Origin: Bdellovibrionales bacterium
GTDB lineage: Bacteria; Myxococcota; XYA12-FULL-58-9; SYDY01
Assembly: GCA_005801425.1 (NCBI GenBank)
Contig: SYDY01000026.1
Coordinates: 1-64,000 of the forward strand
DNA: 64,000 nucleotides
Direction: 5' to 3'
The first letter of the stretch is position 1; each line of letters opens with the position of its first letter. The notes beneath the pieces were generated by a model. The model did no database searches. It was given only the letters and a program-made list of their open reading frames with translations, and had not been told where the DNA came from. The translations under genes and the position numbers were made by a program. Below are positions 34,303-45,000 of the stretch, one piece after another.

Positions 34303-36384
34303 ATGGCGACAAAAATTGGGAGGCATGTGCTGTGGCTTGGGCTGTTGCTGGAGCTTGCAGCGTGTGAGCGCGGCGGTCGTGCGGTGGTATGCAACGAGGA
34401 TGGGGCGTCCTGTGTCTCCGGCTCGGTCGGTCTTGGTGATCCTCGGCTGTATGCGGATCCCCCTTATGGTTTGGGTTTTGCGTGTGTGGAGATCGGTTGT
34501 GATGAAGAGCAGATCATCACATTAAGCAATCGTGGACGTCCTGATGTGATGATTACAAAGCTTCGTGTGCGCACGGAGACGTCTCCCGATATGCACGTGC
34601 GCCTTGTAAAAAATGCAGGAACATCCACCGAGCAAGAAATTCCATGGCCAACGACCGCAGCACCGTATCGTTTGCGCGATGACACCCTCGACCTTGCTGT
34701 GCGTTACACACCGAGAGATGCTATCAGCGACAGTGGTTTGATTGACGTGGAATGGTATGATGGCGAAGTAAAAGACGGAAGCGCCAAGATTATTCACGAA
34801 GAATTGCCGTTGCGCGCGCGTTCATTGGGGGATGCGACTGCATTGCTTGAACCTAGCACGGTGTCATTTGGCTATGTTGCGGTAGAGGCACACAGTGATG
34901 CGGTGATCCGCATTAAAAATATTTCCACCGAAAATTCGGTTCTTGTCATTCATAGTGTGGATATCTCACGTTTGCCTGTCTCCATGCATTTGGGTCTTGG
35001 TTGGAATAACATGGCCAATTCAGAACATGCGATTGAGATCCCGTTGTCGTTTTTGCCCACCGAATTGGGGGGATTTTTCGGCGATGTGGTCCTGCACACC
35101 AATGATCCTCAAAATCCGGAATTGACAGTGAAGATACAAGGGACATCGCTTCCCATGGGGCAATTGGTACGCAGACAACCATTTTCAGGCATTGCGGATT
35201 TTAGAGAAAAGCGTGTTGATGAGCATGCCTCGGTGACCATGGTCGTGCAAAACATCGGTGGAACCTCCATGGATGTGCGACCGATCATTGAAGGGACAGG
35301 CAATCACGGTTTTTCTTTGCTGATGCCGGGGGATGTGCCGGAGGTCGCACTTGCACCTTTTGCCATGCTTTCGTTTCAGGTGGTGTTGCACGTTCTGGTT
35401 CCGGGTGATGCGACGGTGGATGTGATTGCCAGTGACACCGCCCGTTTGCGTGCTCATGTCACAGGGCTGGCACCGCATTTGACGGTGACGCCTGTTGCCA
35501 TGCGGTTTGCGCCGATTGCACAGGGCTGGCTTTCAGAACCCACGATGATGCAATTGAAAAACGATGGGTATGGTCCGCTCACCATTTGGGATATCGCATC
35601 GTGGGGCAATACCGAAGCCATTCGTGTCATGACAACACCTGATTTTCCATTGACACTGTGGCCTGGCGAACCTGCCATTGAGATCCCTGTGGTGATCCGT
35701 GGTTTGGATTTGGGGGCTGTGAATGGTGAAGTTCGGATCCGCAGCGATTCCATCGATACGTCGGTGTATCGCGTGTTGGTCTCAGGGCAGGTAAGTTCAT
35801 GCAATGAGGTTTGTTTTACGCCCCATGCAACACCAAGTTGCATGTCCGGAACGTGCACCATCCAGCAGTGCGACGCGGGCTGGTACAATATGGATGAAGC
35901 AAACGTGAACAACTGGCGCAATGGATGTGAATGCCAAGCCGAACGTGATGGCCGAGATATCGCGGGCAATTGCGCCGATGGGTTTGATGGTGGCGATGTT
36001 GGGGACCGATGCTCATCGGCACCCGACAACAAAACTTTTAAAGGCGTTTTGCAAAGCGCGACGGATGTGGACGTGTATTACTTTCACAACCGCGATTCGG
36101 GTTGTATCGAGGATTTTTTTACGGGCGATTCCTCGGAAAGCCGCGTGACACTTCTCGATGGACCGCCCGGCCTCGCTTTGTGCGCACGTATCAGAAGCAA
36201 TGGCTCAGGTTGTGGCGATTACACCACCGTTTTTGACCCTTCGGTATGCGGACAAACGCAATACAGGAAGGGCAATACCTATGGGTCGGATGATTCCCGC
36301 GATACGACCTTCTGGCTCTTGTGGCGTCCAGGGGCTGCGCCTGTGTGTCAGCCTTATGCGGTACAGATAAGTGGCCGGGATTAG
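34303..36384 (+). CDS. Choice-of-anchor-D lipoprotein (copy 3)
   Basis: The 693-residue protein repeats the plan of the previous one with a signal helix ending LELAAC, the DPPYGLGFACVEIGCDEEQ block near 50, VSFGYVAVEAHSDAV and VVLHTNDPQNPELTVKIQGTS. It extends further with a third sandwich (LTVTPVAMRFAPIAQG) and a Cys-rich C-terminus (about 500-560: SSCNEVCFTP, SCMSGTCTIQQCDAG, ANNWRN-like) that resembles the EGF-like and stigma-type repeats of myxobacteria, then a domain with DVYYFHN and DDSRDTTFW. Role unknown; surface-exposed is likely. Confidence 0.76.
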   Translation: MATKIGRHVLWLGLLLELAACERGGRAVVCNEDGASCVSGSVGLGDPRLYADPPYGLGFACVEIGCDEEQIITLSNRGRPDVMITKLRVRTETSPDMHVRLVKNAGTSTEQEIPWPTTAAPYRLRDDTLDLAVRYTPRDAISDSGLIDVEWYDGEVKDGSAKIIHEELPLRARSLGDATALLEPSTVSFGYVAVEAHSDAVIRIKNISTENSVLVIHSVDISRLPVSMHLGLGWNNMANSEHAIEIPLSFLPTELGGFFGDVVLHTNDPQNPELTVKIQGTSLPMGQLVRRQPFSGIADFREKRVDEHASVTMVVQNIGGTSMDVRPIIEGTGNHGFSLLMPGDVPEVALAPFAMLSFQVVLHVLVPGDATVDVIASDTARLRAHVTGLAPHLTVTPVAMRFAPIAQGWLSEPTMMQLKNDGYGPLTIWDIASWGNTEAIRVMTTPDFPLTLWPGEPAIEIPVVIRGLDLGAVNGEVRIRSDSIDTSVYRVLVSGQVSSCNEVCFTPHATPSCMSGTCTIQQCDAGWYNMDEANVNNWRNGCECQAERDGRDIAGNCADGFDGGDVGDRCSSAPDNKTFKGVLQSATDVDVYYFHNRDSGCIEDFFTGDSSESRVTLLDGPPGLALCARIRSNGSGCGDYTTVFDPSVCGQTQYRKGNTYGSDDSRDTTFWLLWRPGAAPVCQPYAVQISGRD

Positions 36385-36411
36385 AAACGCGTATTTTAAG
36401 AATTGTTCTTT

Positions 36412-36487
36412 TGTAGGGGCGGTTCGTGAACCGCCCGATAAGAGTTTGAGCCAAAGGCCGCATGGGCGCTTCGCGAAGCGCCCCTAC
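36412..36487. repeat. Palindromic GTAGGGGC element pair
   Basis: Outer ends TGTAGGGGCGG and CGCCCCTAC enclose two hairpins (GGCGGTTCGTGAACCGCC and GGGCGCTTCGCGAAGCGCCC). It lies between copy 3 and the Big-2-like lipoprotein, tandem genes. Confidence 0.9.
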
Positions 36488-36526
36488 CCATGACAAGAAT
36501 GCAATCAAATGCAATAGGAATATAGA

Positions 36527-37459
36527 ATGTTCTTTGTTCGCTTTTTTCTATATATTAGCGTGTTGTGTTCTGCGTGCGCCGGCGATGAATTGATCGACGC
36601 CCCCGTTGCGCCTTTTTCCAGCGACGATTGGCATATTTCGCCAGCCTCTGTGGGCGTGCTCGCAAATGGTGGTATGACCTATCTTACGCTCGAAGGAACC
36701 ACGATCGATGCATACCCAGTTCAATGGACAAGCGATGATCCAAGCATCGCAACGATCGAAAATGGCACAGTGCAAGGTGTGGGTGTTGGCCAAACGCGGG
36801 TGACTGCCACAGTGGAAGGTGTTGTGCTTGAAGCTTGGGTTGGGTCTGTCGCCACGCAAACAGAGGCCGCTTTTTCTGAAATGAAGGGGTTGCGTGTTGA
36901 GCTTGCGCGGGGTGCATCCATGGAACTCAACGTGGGTTTGTATGATGTGCGTGGTGGCGTTCTCCCCGTGACATCGACCACCTATCATGTGGAGCCCCCG
37001 TCGTTGCTTGCATTGCAAAATGGAAAAACAAACACGTTTGAGGGTATCGCTTCGGGCAAAGCACGTGTTTATGCGATCGTTGATGGGCTCCGAACCTCTT
37101 CGGGCATTGTGCATGTGGTGTCACCGGGCGATGGTCGGGTTGCGGTGCTCGCATACCCAGCACACGGACCGCGTGCGTTAGGTTCGGTGCATGTGCAAGT
37201 GCGTGCCGATGCGCGGGTATTGGTGACGATTGATCCTGATTTTCAATCTGACATTGTGCCGATGACTGAACTTGTTTTTTCGAAGTCGGGTGTTGTTGAT
37301 CGCAATGTGTTGCGCGTGGGGTTGCTTGATAATCAAGGCGGTCAAGCGTTTGTTTTAGATCAAGGTGCGGGCCTTTATACGTTTGACTGGGTGCTTGTGT
37401 GGTCGGCTTCGGCCAACGTGGTGCTTGCCCGTGGGAGGCTCACCGATGTTGTGCCGTAA
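36527..37459 (+). CDS. Ig-like (Big-2 type) lipoprotein
   Basis: The 310-residue protein has a signal sequence ending CSACAG, then a bacterial Ig-like group 2 domain (PVQWTSDDPSIATIENGTVQGVGVGQ near residues 65-95) and a second similar unit near residues 115-195 (SMELNVGLYDVRGGVLPVTS, VEPPSLLALQNG). The last ~110 residues are a further beta-rich region. Surface or adhesion role is inference. Confidence 0.7.
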   Translation: MFFVRFFLYISVLCSACAGDELIDAPVAPFSSDDWHISPASVGVLANGGMTYLTLEGTTIDAYPVQWTSDDPSIATIENGTVQGVGVGQTRVTATVEGVVLEAWVGSVATQTEAAFSEMKGLRVELARGASMELNVGLYDVRGGVLPVTSTTYHVEPPSLLALQNGKTNTFEGIASGKARVYAIVDGLRTSSGIVHVVSPGDGRVAVLAYPAHGPRALGSVHVQVRADARVLVTIDPDFQSDIVPMTELVFSKSGVVDRNVLRVGLLDNQGGQAFVLDQGAGLYTFDWVLVWSASANVVLARGRLTDVVP

Positions 37460-37525
37460 AGCAAAGTCGTTATCTCTCCTGGTTTGCTGCTTTCCTAAGA
37501 AATTTAAATTTAGCAGTTGCTCTAT

Positions 37526-37602
37526 TGTAGGGGCGGTTCGTGAACCGCCCGATAAAATGTTGATTCAAAGGCCGCAAGGGCGCTTCGCGAAGCGCCCCTA
37601 CA
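37526..37602. repeat. Palindromic GTAGGGGC element pair at the start of a secreted protein
   Basis: Near identical to 36412-36487. The ATG at 37557 lies within the spacer of the element, and the frame runs through the second hairpin as RPQGRFAKRPY before the signal helix. Confidence 0.9.
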
Positions 37603-38465
37603 TCAGAAAAATAAGTGGGTTCGGCACGTCTCTCATCTTTTTCTTTCTTTTTTTTGTCTCACAAACCGCCGTTGCTGCCCCCTGGCTCCAGGACAGCGGT
37701 GCAGGTCTTGTTCGATTAAATACGCAGGTATTTCGTTCCTCAAGCTATCGGGATGTGCGTGGTGATCGTGTGTCCATGCCGACCATGACCGATGTTCGCT
37801 TTTCGTTCGATGGTGAATATGGTCTCGGAAAACGTGTGACGTTGTTTGGGCGTTTGGATTGGCTTGATCACAACAGCATCAATGGGCAGACCGTGCGTGG
37901 TTCTGGCTTTTCGATGACCGAGCAAGCGAGCAACACGCAGTTGGGTGATGCGGAGCTTGGTCTTCGTATTATGCTAGGCGACTGGGGACGTGGTGTTCTT
38001 GCCACAGAACTTGTGCTGGGATTGCCATCGGGTGATTCCAACAACAAATATGGCTTGCAAACCGGCGACGGCGAATTCAATGCGCTTACGGTGGTGAGTT
38101 CAGGTTATCGTTTTGAGCGAATTCCTTTGTCATTTTGGGCATACGTGGGTTTCAATCAGCGCACCCATGGCTTTTCCGACGAAGTACGTATGGGTGGTGA
38201 AGCATCTTGGACATCTTGGCGTCTTACGCTGTCGTTTTTTACCCATGCCACCTTGCCGTTGCGTAATGGAGATCCCCGTGTTCAGGGCGGCCTTGGTGGC
38301 TTGTATGGCAACAACGTACAGGTTGTTTGGCTTGGTGGCCGCATCAATATGCGAATGACCGATCATTTCGATGCGATGTTTGCTGTGGAAGATGGCGAAG
38401 CCCAAAAAAACGTGCCAAACAAAATGGCGTACCATGGTGGCATAGGCTATCGCTGGGGAAATTAA
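37557..38465 (+). CDS. Probable outer-membrane beta-barrel protein
   Basis: The secreted protein (about 302 residues) has a signal helix TSLIFFFLFFVSQTAVAA. Its body has alternating hydrophobic strands ending RINMRMTDHFDAMFAVEDG and GGIGYRWGN, as in outer-membrane barrels. No ATG, GTG or TTG lies between the palindromic element and the signal helix, so the most likely start (37557) is in the element and lends the protein a basic N-terminal extension. No ribosome site precedes it. The next gene begins directly at its stop. Confidence 0.65.
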   Translation: MLIQRPQGRFAKRPYIRKISGFGTSLIFFFLFFVSQTAVAAPWLQDSGAGLVRLNTQVFRSSSYRDVRGDRVSMPTMTDVRFSFDGEYGLGKRVTLFGRLDWLDHNSINGQTVRGSGFSMTEQASNTQLGDAELGLRIMLGDWGRGVLATELVLGLPSGDSNNKYGLQTGDGEFNALTVVSSGYRFERIPLSFWAYVGFNQRTHGFSDEVRMGGEASWTSWRLTLSFFTHATLPLRNGDPRVQGGLGGLYGNNVQVVWLGGRINMRMTDHFDAMFAVEDGEAQKNVPNKMAYHGGIGYRWGN

Positions 38466-40238
38466 ATGACTTTTATTAATATTGCTGCCTATCGATTTGC
38501 CCGCGACCTTCCGCTTGAGACCATGCGTAGTGTTCTCTATGCATTGAGCGACGAATATCATGTGCGTGGCAGTATTTTACTCACCCCCGAAGGCATCAAT
38601 GTTTTTATTGCGGGCTTTCGCGAGGCTGTTGATGTTATTTTGGACTACTTGCGATCCTATCCGCAGCTCAAAGATCTGGAAGTGAAAGAAAGTTTGAGCG
38701 AAACGCAATCGTTCAATCGGATGGTCGTCAAAATAAAACAAGAAATTATTTCTTTTGGGCAGGGCATAGAACCTGATAAATTCACGGGTGCACGTATTAG
38801 TCCTGCCATGTTCAAACAATGGCTTGACGAAAATCGCGACATGACCATTCTCGATACCCGTAACAATTTTGAATACGACGTGGGAAGTTTTGAACGGGCG
38901 ATCCCAGCCAATATCACAGGGTTTCGTGAATTTACGGAAACCACCGCCCGTATGCCCGAAGAAGCCAAGAACAAACCCTTGGTGATGTTTTGCACCGGTG
39001 GTATTCGATGTGAAAAAGCATCAGCGTATATGATCCAGCATGGCTTTAAAGATGTGTATCAATTGGATGGTGGGATCTTAAAATATTTTGAAGACGTGGG
39101 TGGTGCCCATTATCGGGGTGATTGTTTTGTATTTGACCAACGTGTGGCCCTGAAGCCCGATCTTACCGCTGCGGACACCAAGCAGTGCTTTGGTTGCCGT
39201 GCTGTTTTATCTGCCGAAGATTTGGCCAACCCATTTACTATTCCGGGCGAGCGTTGTCCCCATTGCGTGGATGCACTTCGGCCAGCCAATCGAATTAAAC
39301 GCAGATCACGTGCGGAACAAATTCGTGCACGTCTTAACCCATTGCCTGGGGCATCGCCTGTGACCAATCAGCGGCCTTTAAACATACCGGGGCGTTACGC
39401 AGGCATGACTGCGTGGGATTTTTTAACAACACAGCACGGGCATTGTGGTGAAGATTATTGGAAAAATGCGTTTCAAGAAAAATGCGTGAAATACAAAGAT
39501 GGCCTTGATGTGGAAGCGCATCACGTTTTGAACGAAGGTGCAGAACTTGTGGTGTTGGAACCCAATCACATTGAACCTTCGGTGAACACAAGCATTGATG
39601 TTCTTTATGAAGACGATGCGATGTTGGTGGTGAATAAGCCTGCACCGCTTCCTGTGCATCCAAGCGGTCGTTATCACCGCAATACACTGACGCAGTTTTT
39701 AGAGGGGATTATCCCTGGTGTGGAATTGCGCCCTGTGCATCGTCTTGATGCAGATACAAGTGGTGTATTGATTTTTGCCAAACATGCCGAGGACGCACGT
39801 AATCTTTCAATGCAGTTTGAACAACAACAGATCCAAAAAGATTATCTTGCCGAAGTGGTGGGGTGCCCAGCCCATCAAACCATGGCGTGCACGGTGCCCA
39901 TTGACGCCTCTGTGCAAACTGCGGGTTCACGTAAAACCAGTGATGCAGGTTTGAGCGCGCGCACGACGATCAAACTTCTCAAAGAAACGCGTCCAGGTCA
40001 TAGTTTGTTGCAACTGACACCGCATACAGGACGCACCCATCAACTTCGGGTGCATCTGGCCCATATGGGTTTGCCTGTGGCAGGCGATCCTGTTTACACC
40101 TCAGACGCAGAATCGAACGCGCCGCTAACCTCGGATGCGGGATCCTTGCGGTTGCACGCCTGGCGCTTGCGTATGCTGCATCCACGATCTGGAAAAGTGC
40201 TTACGCTGCATGCACCAAAGCCGGATTGGGCGCGTTGA
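38466..40238 (+). CDS. Fused TrhO (tRNA U34 hydroxylase) and RluA-type pseudouridine synthase
   Basis: The 590-residue protein joins two tRNA/rRNA-modifying parts. Residues 1-~290 are TrhO/YceA: an acylphosphatase-like start, a rhodanese domain with CTGGIRCEKA (Cys near residue 178) and a Cys-rich end (CFGCRAVLS, GERCPHC). Residues ~310-375 may be an S4-like RNA-binding part; ~377-590 is an RluA-family synthase with VNKPAPLPVHPSG and catalytic HRLDADTSGVLIFAKH (Asp near 425). TrhO hydroxylates tRNA U34. The synthase target is unknown. GGGGA lies just before the ATG. Confidence 0.85.
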   Translation: MTFINIAAYRFARDLPLETMRSVLYALSDEYHVRGSILLTPEGINVFIAGFREAVDVILDYLRSYPQLKDLEVKESLSETQSFNRMVVKIKQEIISFGQGIEPDKFTGARISPAMFKQWLDENRDMTILDTRNNFEYDVGSFERAIPANITGFREFTETTARMPEEAKNKPLVMFCTGGIRCEKASAYMIQHGFKDVYQLDGGILKYFEDVGGAHYRGDCFVFDQRVALKPDLTAADTKQCFGCRAVLSAEDLANPFTIPGERCPHCVDALRPANRIKRRSRAEQIRARLNPLPGASPVTNQRPLNIPGRYAGMTAWDFLTTQHGHCGEDYWKNAFQEKCVKYKDGLDVEAHHVLNEGAELVVLEPNHIEPSVNTSIDVLYEDDAMLVVNKPAPLPVHPSGRYHRNTLTQFLEGIIPGVELRPVHRLDADTSGVLIFAKHAEDARNLSMQFEQQQIQKDYLAEVVGCPAHQTMACTVPIDASVQTAGSRKTSDAGLSARTTIKLLKETRPGHSLLQLTPHTGRTHQLRVHLAHMGLPVAGDPVYTSDAESNAPLTSDAGSLRLHAWRLRMLHPRSGKVLTLHAPKPDWAR

Positions 40239-40240
40239 TA

Positions 40241-40270
40241 GTTGGAGGGAGGACTTCCAGTCCTCCAACA
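40241..40270. repeat. Short palindrome GTTGGAGG
   Basis: GTTGGAGGGAGGACTTCCAG continues to TCCTCCAAC; both arms pair with a near-complete match. It lies between the fusion gene and the POT transporter and could act as a terminator. Confidence 0.6.
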
Positions 40271-40336
40271 ATGGCCAGCGCGTTGATTCAAAAATTTTCC
40301 TGGAACGCCATGATGTGATGCGTTATGCGCTGAAGT

Positions 40337-41992
40337 ATGTCGGTCGCTAAGACGCTCAAAAAGAAAGAACCCGCTTCATTTCATCTGCTTGATGGGGGCG
40401 GGGAGCCATCACGTCGCTATCGTATCACGCCGGATCATAATCTCACCCAGTATCCCAAAGGGGTTGCCTATATCGTGGGCAACGAAGGGTGCGAGCGTTT
40501 CAGCTACTACGGCATGAACGCCATCTTATGGATGTATGTCGCGTTGCTTTTTGAGCAAACAGGCATTGCCCAAGCACTGGCCGAAAGTCAGGCCACAGTC
40601 GTGGTGCATACGTTTAAAGCAGGCGTGTATGCCCTTCCGATGATCGGTGCCCTCGTGGCCGACCGTCTTCTTGGAAAATACAAAACGATTTTATGGGTGT
40701 CGCTTATTTACTGTGCGGGCCATGTGGTGCTTTCGATGACCGAAGGCAGTCTGCGCGGCATGTACACGGGCCTTGCGCTAATCGCCATAGGTTCTGGTGG
40801 CATCAAGCCATGTGTTTCTGCCCATGTTGGCGATCAGTTTGGCCGCGGCAACCAACACTTGATCGGCCGCGTGTACCAACTTTTTTACTTCATGATCAAT
40901 TTCGGATCGTTTTTTTCCACACTCCTCACACCGTTGTTTCGTGAGTGGTGGGGATGGCGTGTGGCATTTGCAATCCCGGGTGCGTTGATGTTTGTTGCGA
41001 CGCTCGTTTTCTGGATGGGTCGCAATTCCTTTGTGCAAGCCCAGCCAACGCCTGGCGGTAAATTGGGCATGCTTGATGTTGCCAGTGGTGGTCTGTTGTT
41101 TATGACGTTCGGTTCGTTGTTCTTTACCGCATCGCAATCGCTTGGTGTTAAATTAGGTGTGAGTGCTGCGTGTTTCGTTTTGGGCTTGCAGATCTTTTTT
41201 AAACGCCAGCGCATGCAGCAAGATGACGGATTTCTTGCGGTTATGCTTACCAGTTTGCATGCCAAGCTCACAGGCCAAAGTGTGCGTGGTGATTTTTTTG
41301 GTGTCGCGCGAAAACGTTTTGGTCAAGAAGCTGCAGCGGGACCCCAGGCGGTGATGCGTATTATCAGTGTGTTTGGTTTGGTGAGTGTCTTTTGGGCGTT
41401 GTTTGATCAACATTCGTCTTCATGGATCCGCCAAGCCACCATGATGGACCGCACGTTTTCTTTGCCATGGTTTGGAACGTTCACCATGACCGCCGATCAA
41501 ATTCCGAGTGTTAATCCTGTTTTGGTCATGGCGCTTATTCCCCTGATCAGTTTTGGTCTTTATCCGCTCATCGAACGCATAGGCATTGCCATGACGCCTT
41601 TGCGACGCATGAGCATGGGTATGCTCATCGCATCGTTTGCCTTTGTCGCAGTGGCTCTCTTGCAAGGCCGTATTGATGTAGCGCCTGAAGGAAGCATCCA
41701 TGTGGCGTGGCAACTCATACCTTATGGCATCATTACGGCCGCCGAAGTCATGGTGTCGATCACGGGACTTGAGTTTGCTTATAGCCAAGCGCCTGCACGG
41801 ATGAAATCGACAGTGATGGGATTTTGGCTACTTACCGTAACGGTTGGTAATATTATGGTGGCACTGTTGGCTGAGTTTGGGAACCTGGCACTTCGTGATT
41901 TTTTCTGGACCTTTGCAGGACTGATGATGCTTGCTGGTTTGCTGTTTTCCGTGCGGGCCTATTTCTATAAGAGTGTTGATCTTCGCGCTTAA
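40337..41992 (+). CDS. POT/PTR family proton-dependent oligopeptide transporter
   Basis: The 551-residue protein has 12 or more membrane helices. YPKGVAYIVGNEGCERFSYYGM (about residues 35-57) holds the ExxERFxYY motif that is the hallmark of POT proteins, with GSGGIKPCVSAHVGDQFG (about 155) in the conserved TM region. It should import di- and tripeptides or related solutes with protons. Only weak ribosome signals precede the ATG at 40337. Confidence 0.92.
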   Translation: MSVAKTLKKKEPASFHLLDGGGEPSRRYRITPDHNLTQYPKGVAYIVGNEGCERFSYYGMNAILWMYVALLFEQTGIAQALAESQATVVVHTFKAGVYALPMIGALVADRLLGKYKTILWVSLIYCAGHVVLSMTEGSLRGMYTGLALIAIGSGGIKPCVSAHVGDQFGRGNQHLIGRVYQLFYFMINFGSFFSTLLTPLFREWWGWRVAFAIPGALMFVATLVFWMGRNSFVQAQPTPGGKLGMLDVASGGLLFMTFGSLFFTASQSLGVKLGVSAACFVLGLQIFFKRQRMQQDDGFLAVMLTSLHAKLTGQSVRGDFFGVARKRFGQEAAAGPQAVMRIISVFGLVSVFWALFDQHSSSWIRQATMMDRTFSLPWFGTFTMTADQIPSVNPVLVMALIPLISFGLYPLIERIGIAMTPLRRMSMGMLIASFAFVAVALLQGRIDVAPEGSIHVAWQLIPYGIITAAEVMVSITGLEFAYSQAPARMKSTVMGFWLLTVTVGNIMVALLAEFGNLALRDFFWTFAGLMMLAGLLFSVRAYFYKSVDLRA

Positions 41993-42045
41993 TAACGTGT
42001 TCACGATTCAGAATACCGATTGAAAAACTTGGGGGGGGACCCATA

Positions 42046-45000
42046 ATGCGATCTCGAGTCTTGGTATTGATTGCAGCGTTGATACAGTGGCATTGCTCGT
42101 CGGCTGATAACATATTCGTCCCCTACGATGCACCGGATCTCATTGATTCACGCACGGTGGAAACGCTTCCCATCAGCGTGAACGTCTTTGCCGGCGGCGT
42201 GGCCCAGGTGCGTTGTGTGATCAGGCGTGATGGCGAATGGTTGCAGAATGAAATCCCCTCGCTGTTGGTGGAACCTGCACCACGATCGATAAGCACCGAA
42301 GCCGATGGATCCGCCTCGTTTGTCGCCGAAGTTTCGGGAGAATACCGCGCGCGATGCGGCACATCCGATGGCATTGTTGTGGATCAGCGCGGGGTAGGGG
42401 TGCATGTCACCGCGCTTGCACCTATCACGATGGATACAGCGCTTGCTGCACCTGAAGTGCAACTTGGTGTGGCAGTGCAAGTGACATGCAGTGGCTTCGA
42501 TCCCTATGGCAACCCATCGTTGCCTTCTGATGTTGATTTACAAGTGCCTGAAGGTGCCCTTGGCGCGGAAGCCGATATCGAAACGCGCTACCGTGTGCGT
42601 GGACTCGCACTGGGTGAACAGCAGGTGGCATGTCGATATGGCCACGTGGTCGATGCAACACCTGCAACACTTTGGGTGCGCGCAGGATTGCCGTATTCCA
42701 TCGACACGGAAGTGTCCAAATTGGAACTTGCACCCGCCGAAGTGACACCGGTGACTTGTATCGTGCGCGATGCGTTGGGCAATGCGTTGGAAGGCATTGC
42801 CACCGAAGTGCGCGTGTTGCAATTGACGGGCAGTGGTCCGCGCCAACGTCCCGATCTGATTTATCAACGCAATTTTTCATCCACCGAAGCGATGACTTAC
42901 GCCGTATATTGTACGATGCCTGCGCTTGCCGCATCCGATACAACGCCGGTGGAAGTGGTTGTCAATGCAGGTTTGGCCCATACGTGGGTGATTCAACTTC
43001 CCGAACAAGATTGCTATTGGCAGGGCAGGGCTTTGCCCTTCGATGTTCGTGTTTTTGATCGCTATGGCAATACGGTCCCTGATCCTCGGGTTCACGTGTA
43101 TTCCACATCAGGCCCAGGTTTTAGTGTGGATTATGAAGCCGGCGTTCGTTTGTTGCAAGAAGCCGATTATGTGGTTGTCTTTGAACTGCTTGACCCCAAA
43201 GACGACGATAGCAGTATCCAAACCATGGCCATCCCACTGCGTGCCGATTCAACACCACCACGTGTGAAAGTGTTGAATATGGATCGTGGTGCGATGTTGG
43301 AAACAGGCAATTTCGATCCATCACCGGTGACGTGGTCCATGAGCGCCAGCGATGGTTTGAGTGGTGTGCGCAATGTCATGGTGAATGGTCAATCACATCC
43401 TGAGCATGCCCGAGATATGAATACGGTCACATGGAGTATCGAAACACAAGCACCCTGGGGACTCTCGAGTATCTGGAGTACCGTTGACGATGCATGCGGC
43501 AATCGTACGCTCTTTTCGCAATCGGTGATGCGAAGTCCTGCCTATTATGGTGTGACAACACAAAATGATCCGGCATCGCATGTGACATCGGGTGTCATGG
43601 CGCGGCTTCGTCAAGAAGTCTTGGATGACAGCAATCGAAACGATCTGGATGATCTGGCGACTGTTGCAGAACATGCGCTTGAACGCATTGATTTTAATAA
43701 AGTGGTTCCGCCAGGCACGGTGCTTGTTGATAAAAAAATGGACCGAGAATGCGACGGCTTTTGGGGGAAACCTGAGTACAGTTTTTTGATGAGTCGTTGG
43801 GGCGAATGGCCTTTTATCATGGGCAAACCCAAGGTGACCTCGGCGCGTTTTCTCGACAACGGTTTGCACTTTGGCATCAATGCCGGACCGATTTCATTTC
43901 CCATCGATATTGACAGTTTGCGAAGTTATTCGTGCGAGTTTTGGCTTCCCACGGATATTTCTCTGGGTGATCATCGCTTTGCCGTTGAGGCGGATAACGT
44001 GCGCGCGGATATTGAATTTACCATCGGCGTTCGTGATGGAAAAGCCTATGTCGCCTCACGTGATGTGGATCTTGATACCGACGGTTTGACCATTGATTTC
44101 GATTGTCCTGGATGGATCGATTGGCTTTGCGATGGTTTTGGATCCATCGTTGGATTTTTTGCAAAGAATGCCATTGAGAAGGCGGTGGAAAAAGGGATTG
44201 CATCAAAACTTCCCGATGTGCTCACCGGTTTCATTGATAACTTCAGCATTGCGAAATCAATTGATTTGCCAAGCCCACTTCAAGGCGCGTTGGTGATTCA
44301 AAGTGGTCTTGATGAGGCGGCGTTTACCACGTCCGATGGGGGCTATGGTGATCTGGGTTTGCATATGCAGGTGCATCCGAAAGCCTTGGCGGTCAATATG
44401 GATCCGCCCAAAGGGCCCGTGCGTGGACGTCGTACATTCCATGCGTTTCGGCCTGAAGACCGAGCACCTTTTGCCATTGCACTGAGCGATGATGTGCTTA
44501 ATCAAGTGCTGTGGTCCATTTGGGCTGCAGGTGGTTTTGAAATAACTGATTTGACGTCGGTGATGAACGTGGGTGGCAGAGCAAATCTTGAAGGGGTGGA
44601 GGTCAATATCAAGGCGATGTTGCCACCCGTGGTAATGCCCGGTGATGCGGCGTATCCTTTTCATGTGGCCATGGGTGATGTGTTGATCGAAGCGTGGCTT
44701 GATCCTGGTGTGGTCTCTGGACGTCTCACCGGTCAGCGTATTCGCGTGTTTGCCTATCTCTCCGCGCAGCTTGCGGGCGATATCCGCTTTGATCCTGTCC
44801 GCGGAAGTTTGTCGACGAACCTGCGCGATGCACCCAGCATTTATGTTGATGTCGTTGAACTTGATGACATGGGTTATCAAGCCCGCGTGAGTTCATTTCT
44901 TGCAGAGTTGTTTTCCATCGCGATGCCCAGTTTGCTTCATTCGGTGATTGGCAGTGTGCCGCTTCCTGTGTTGAATATCAGCAAGCTTATCGGTTTGGAT

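Noticed and set aside
37365-37556. Longer N-terminus of the barrel protein from 37365
   Set aside because: It overlaps the end of the previous gene and runs through both repeat arms; a signal peptide would be buried.
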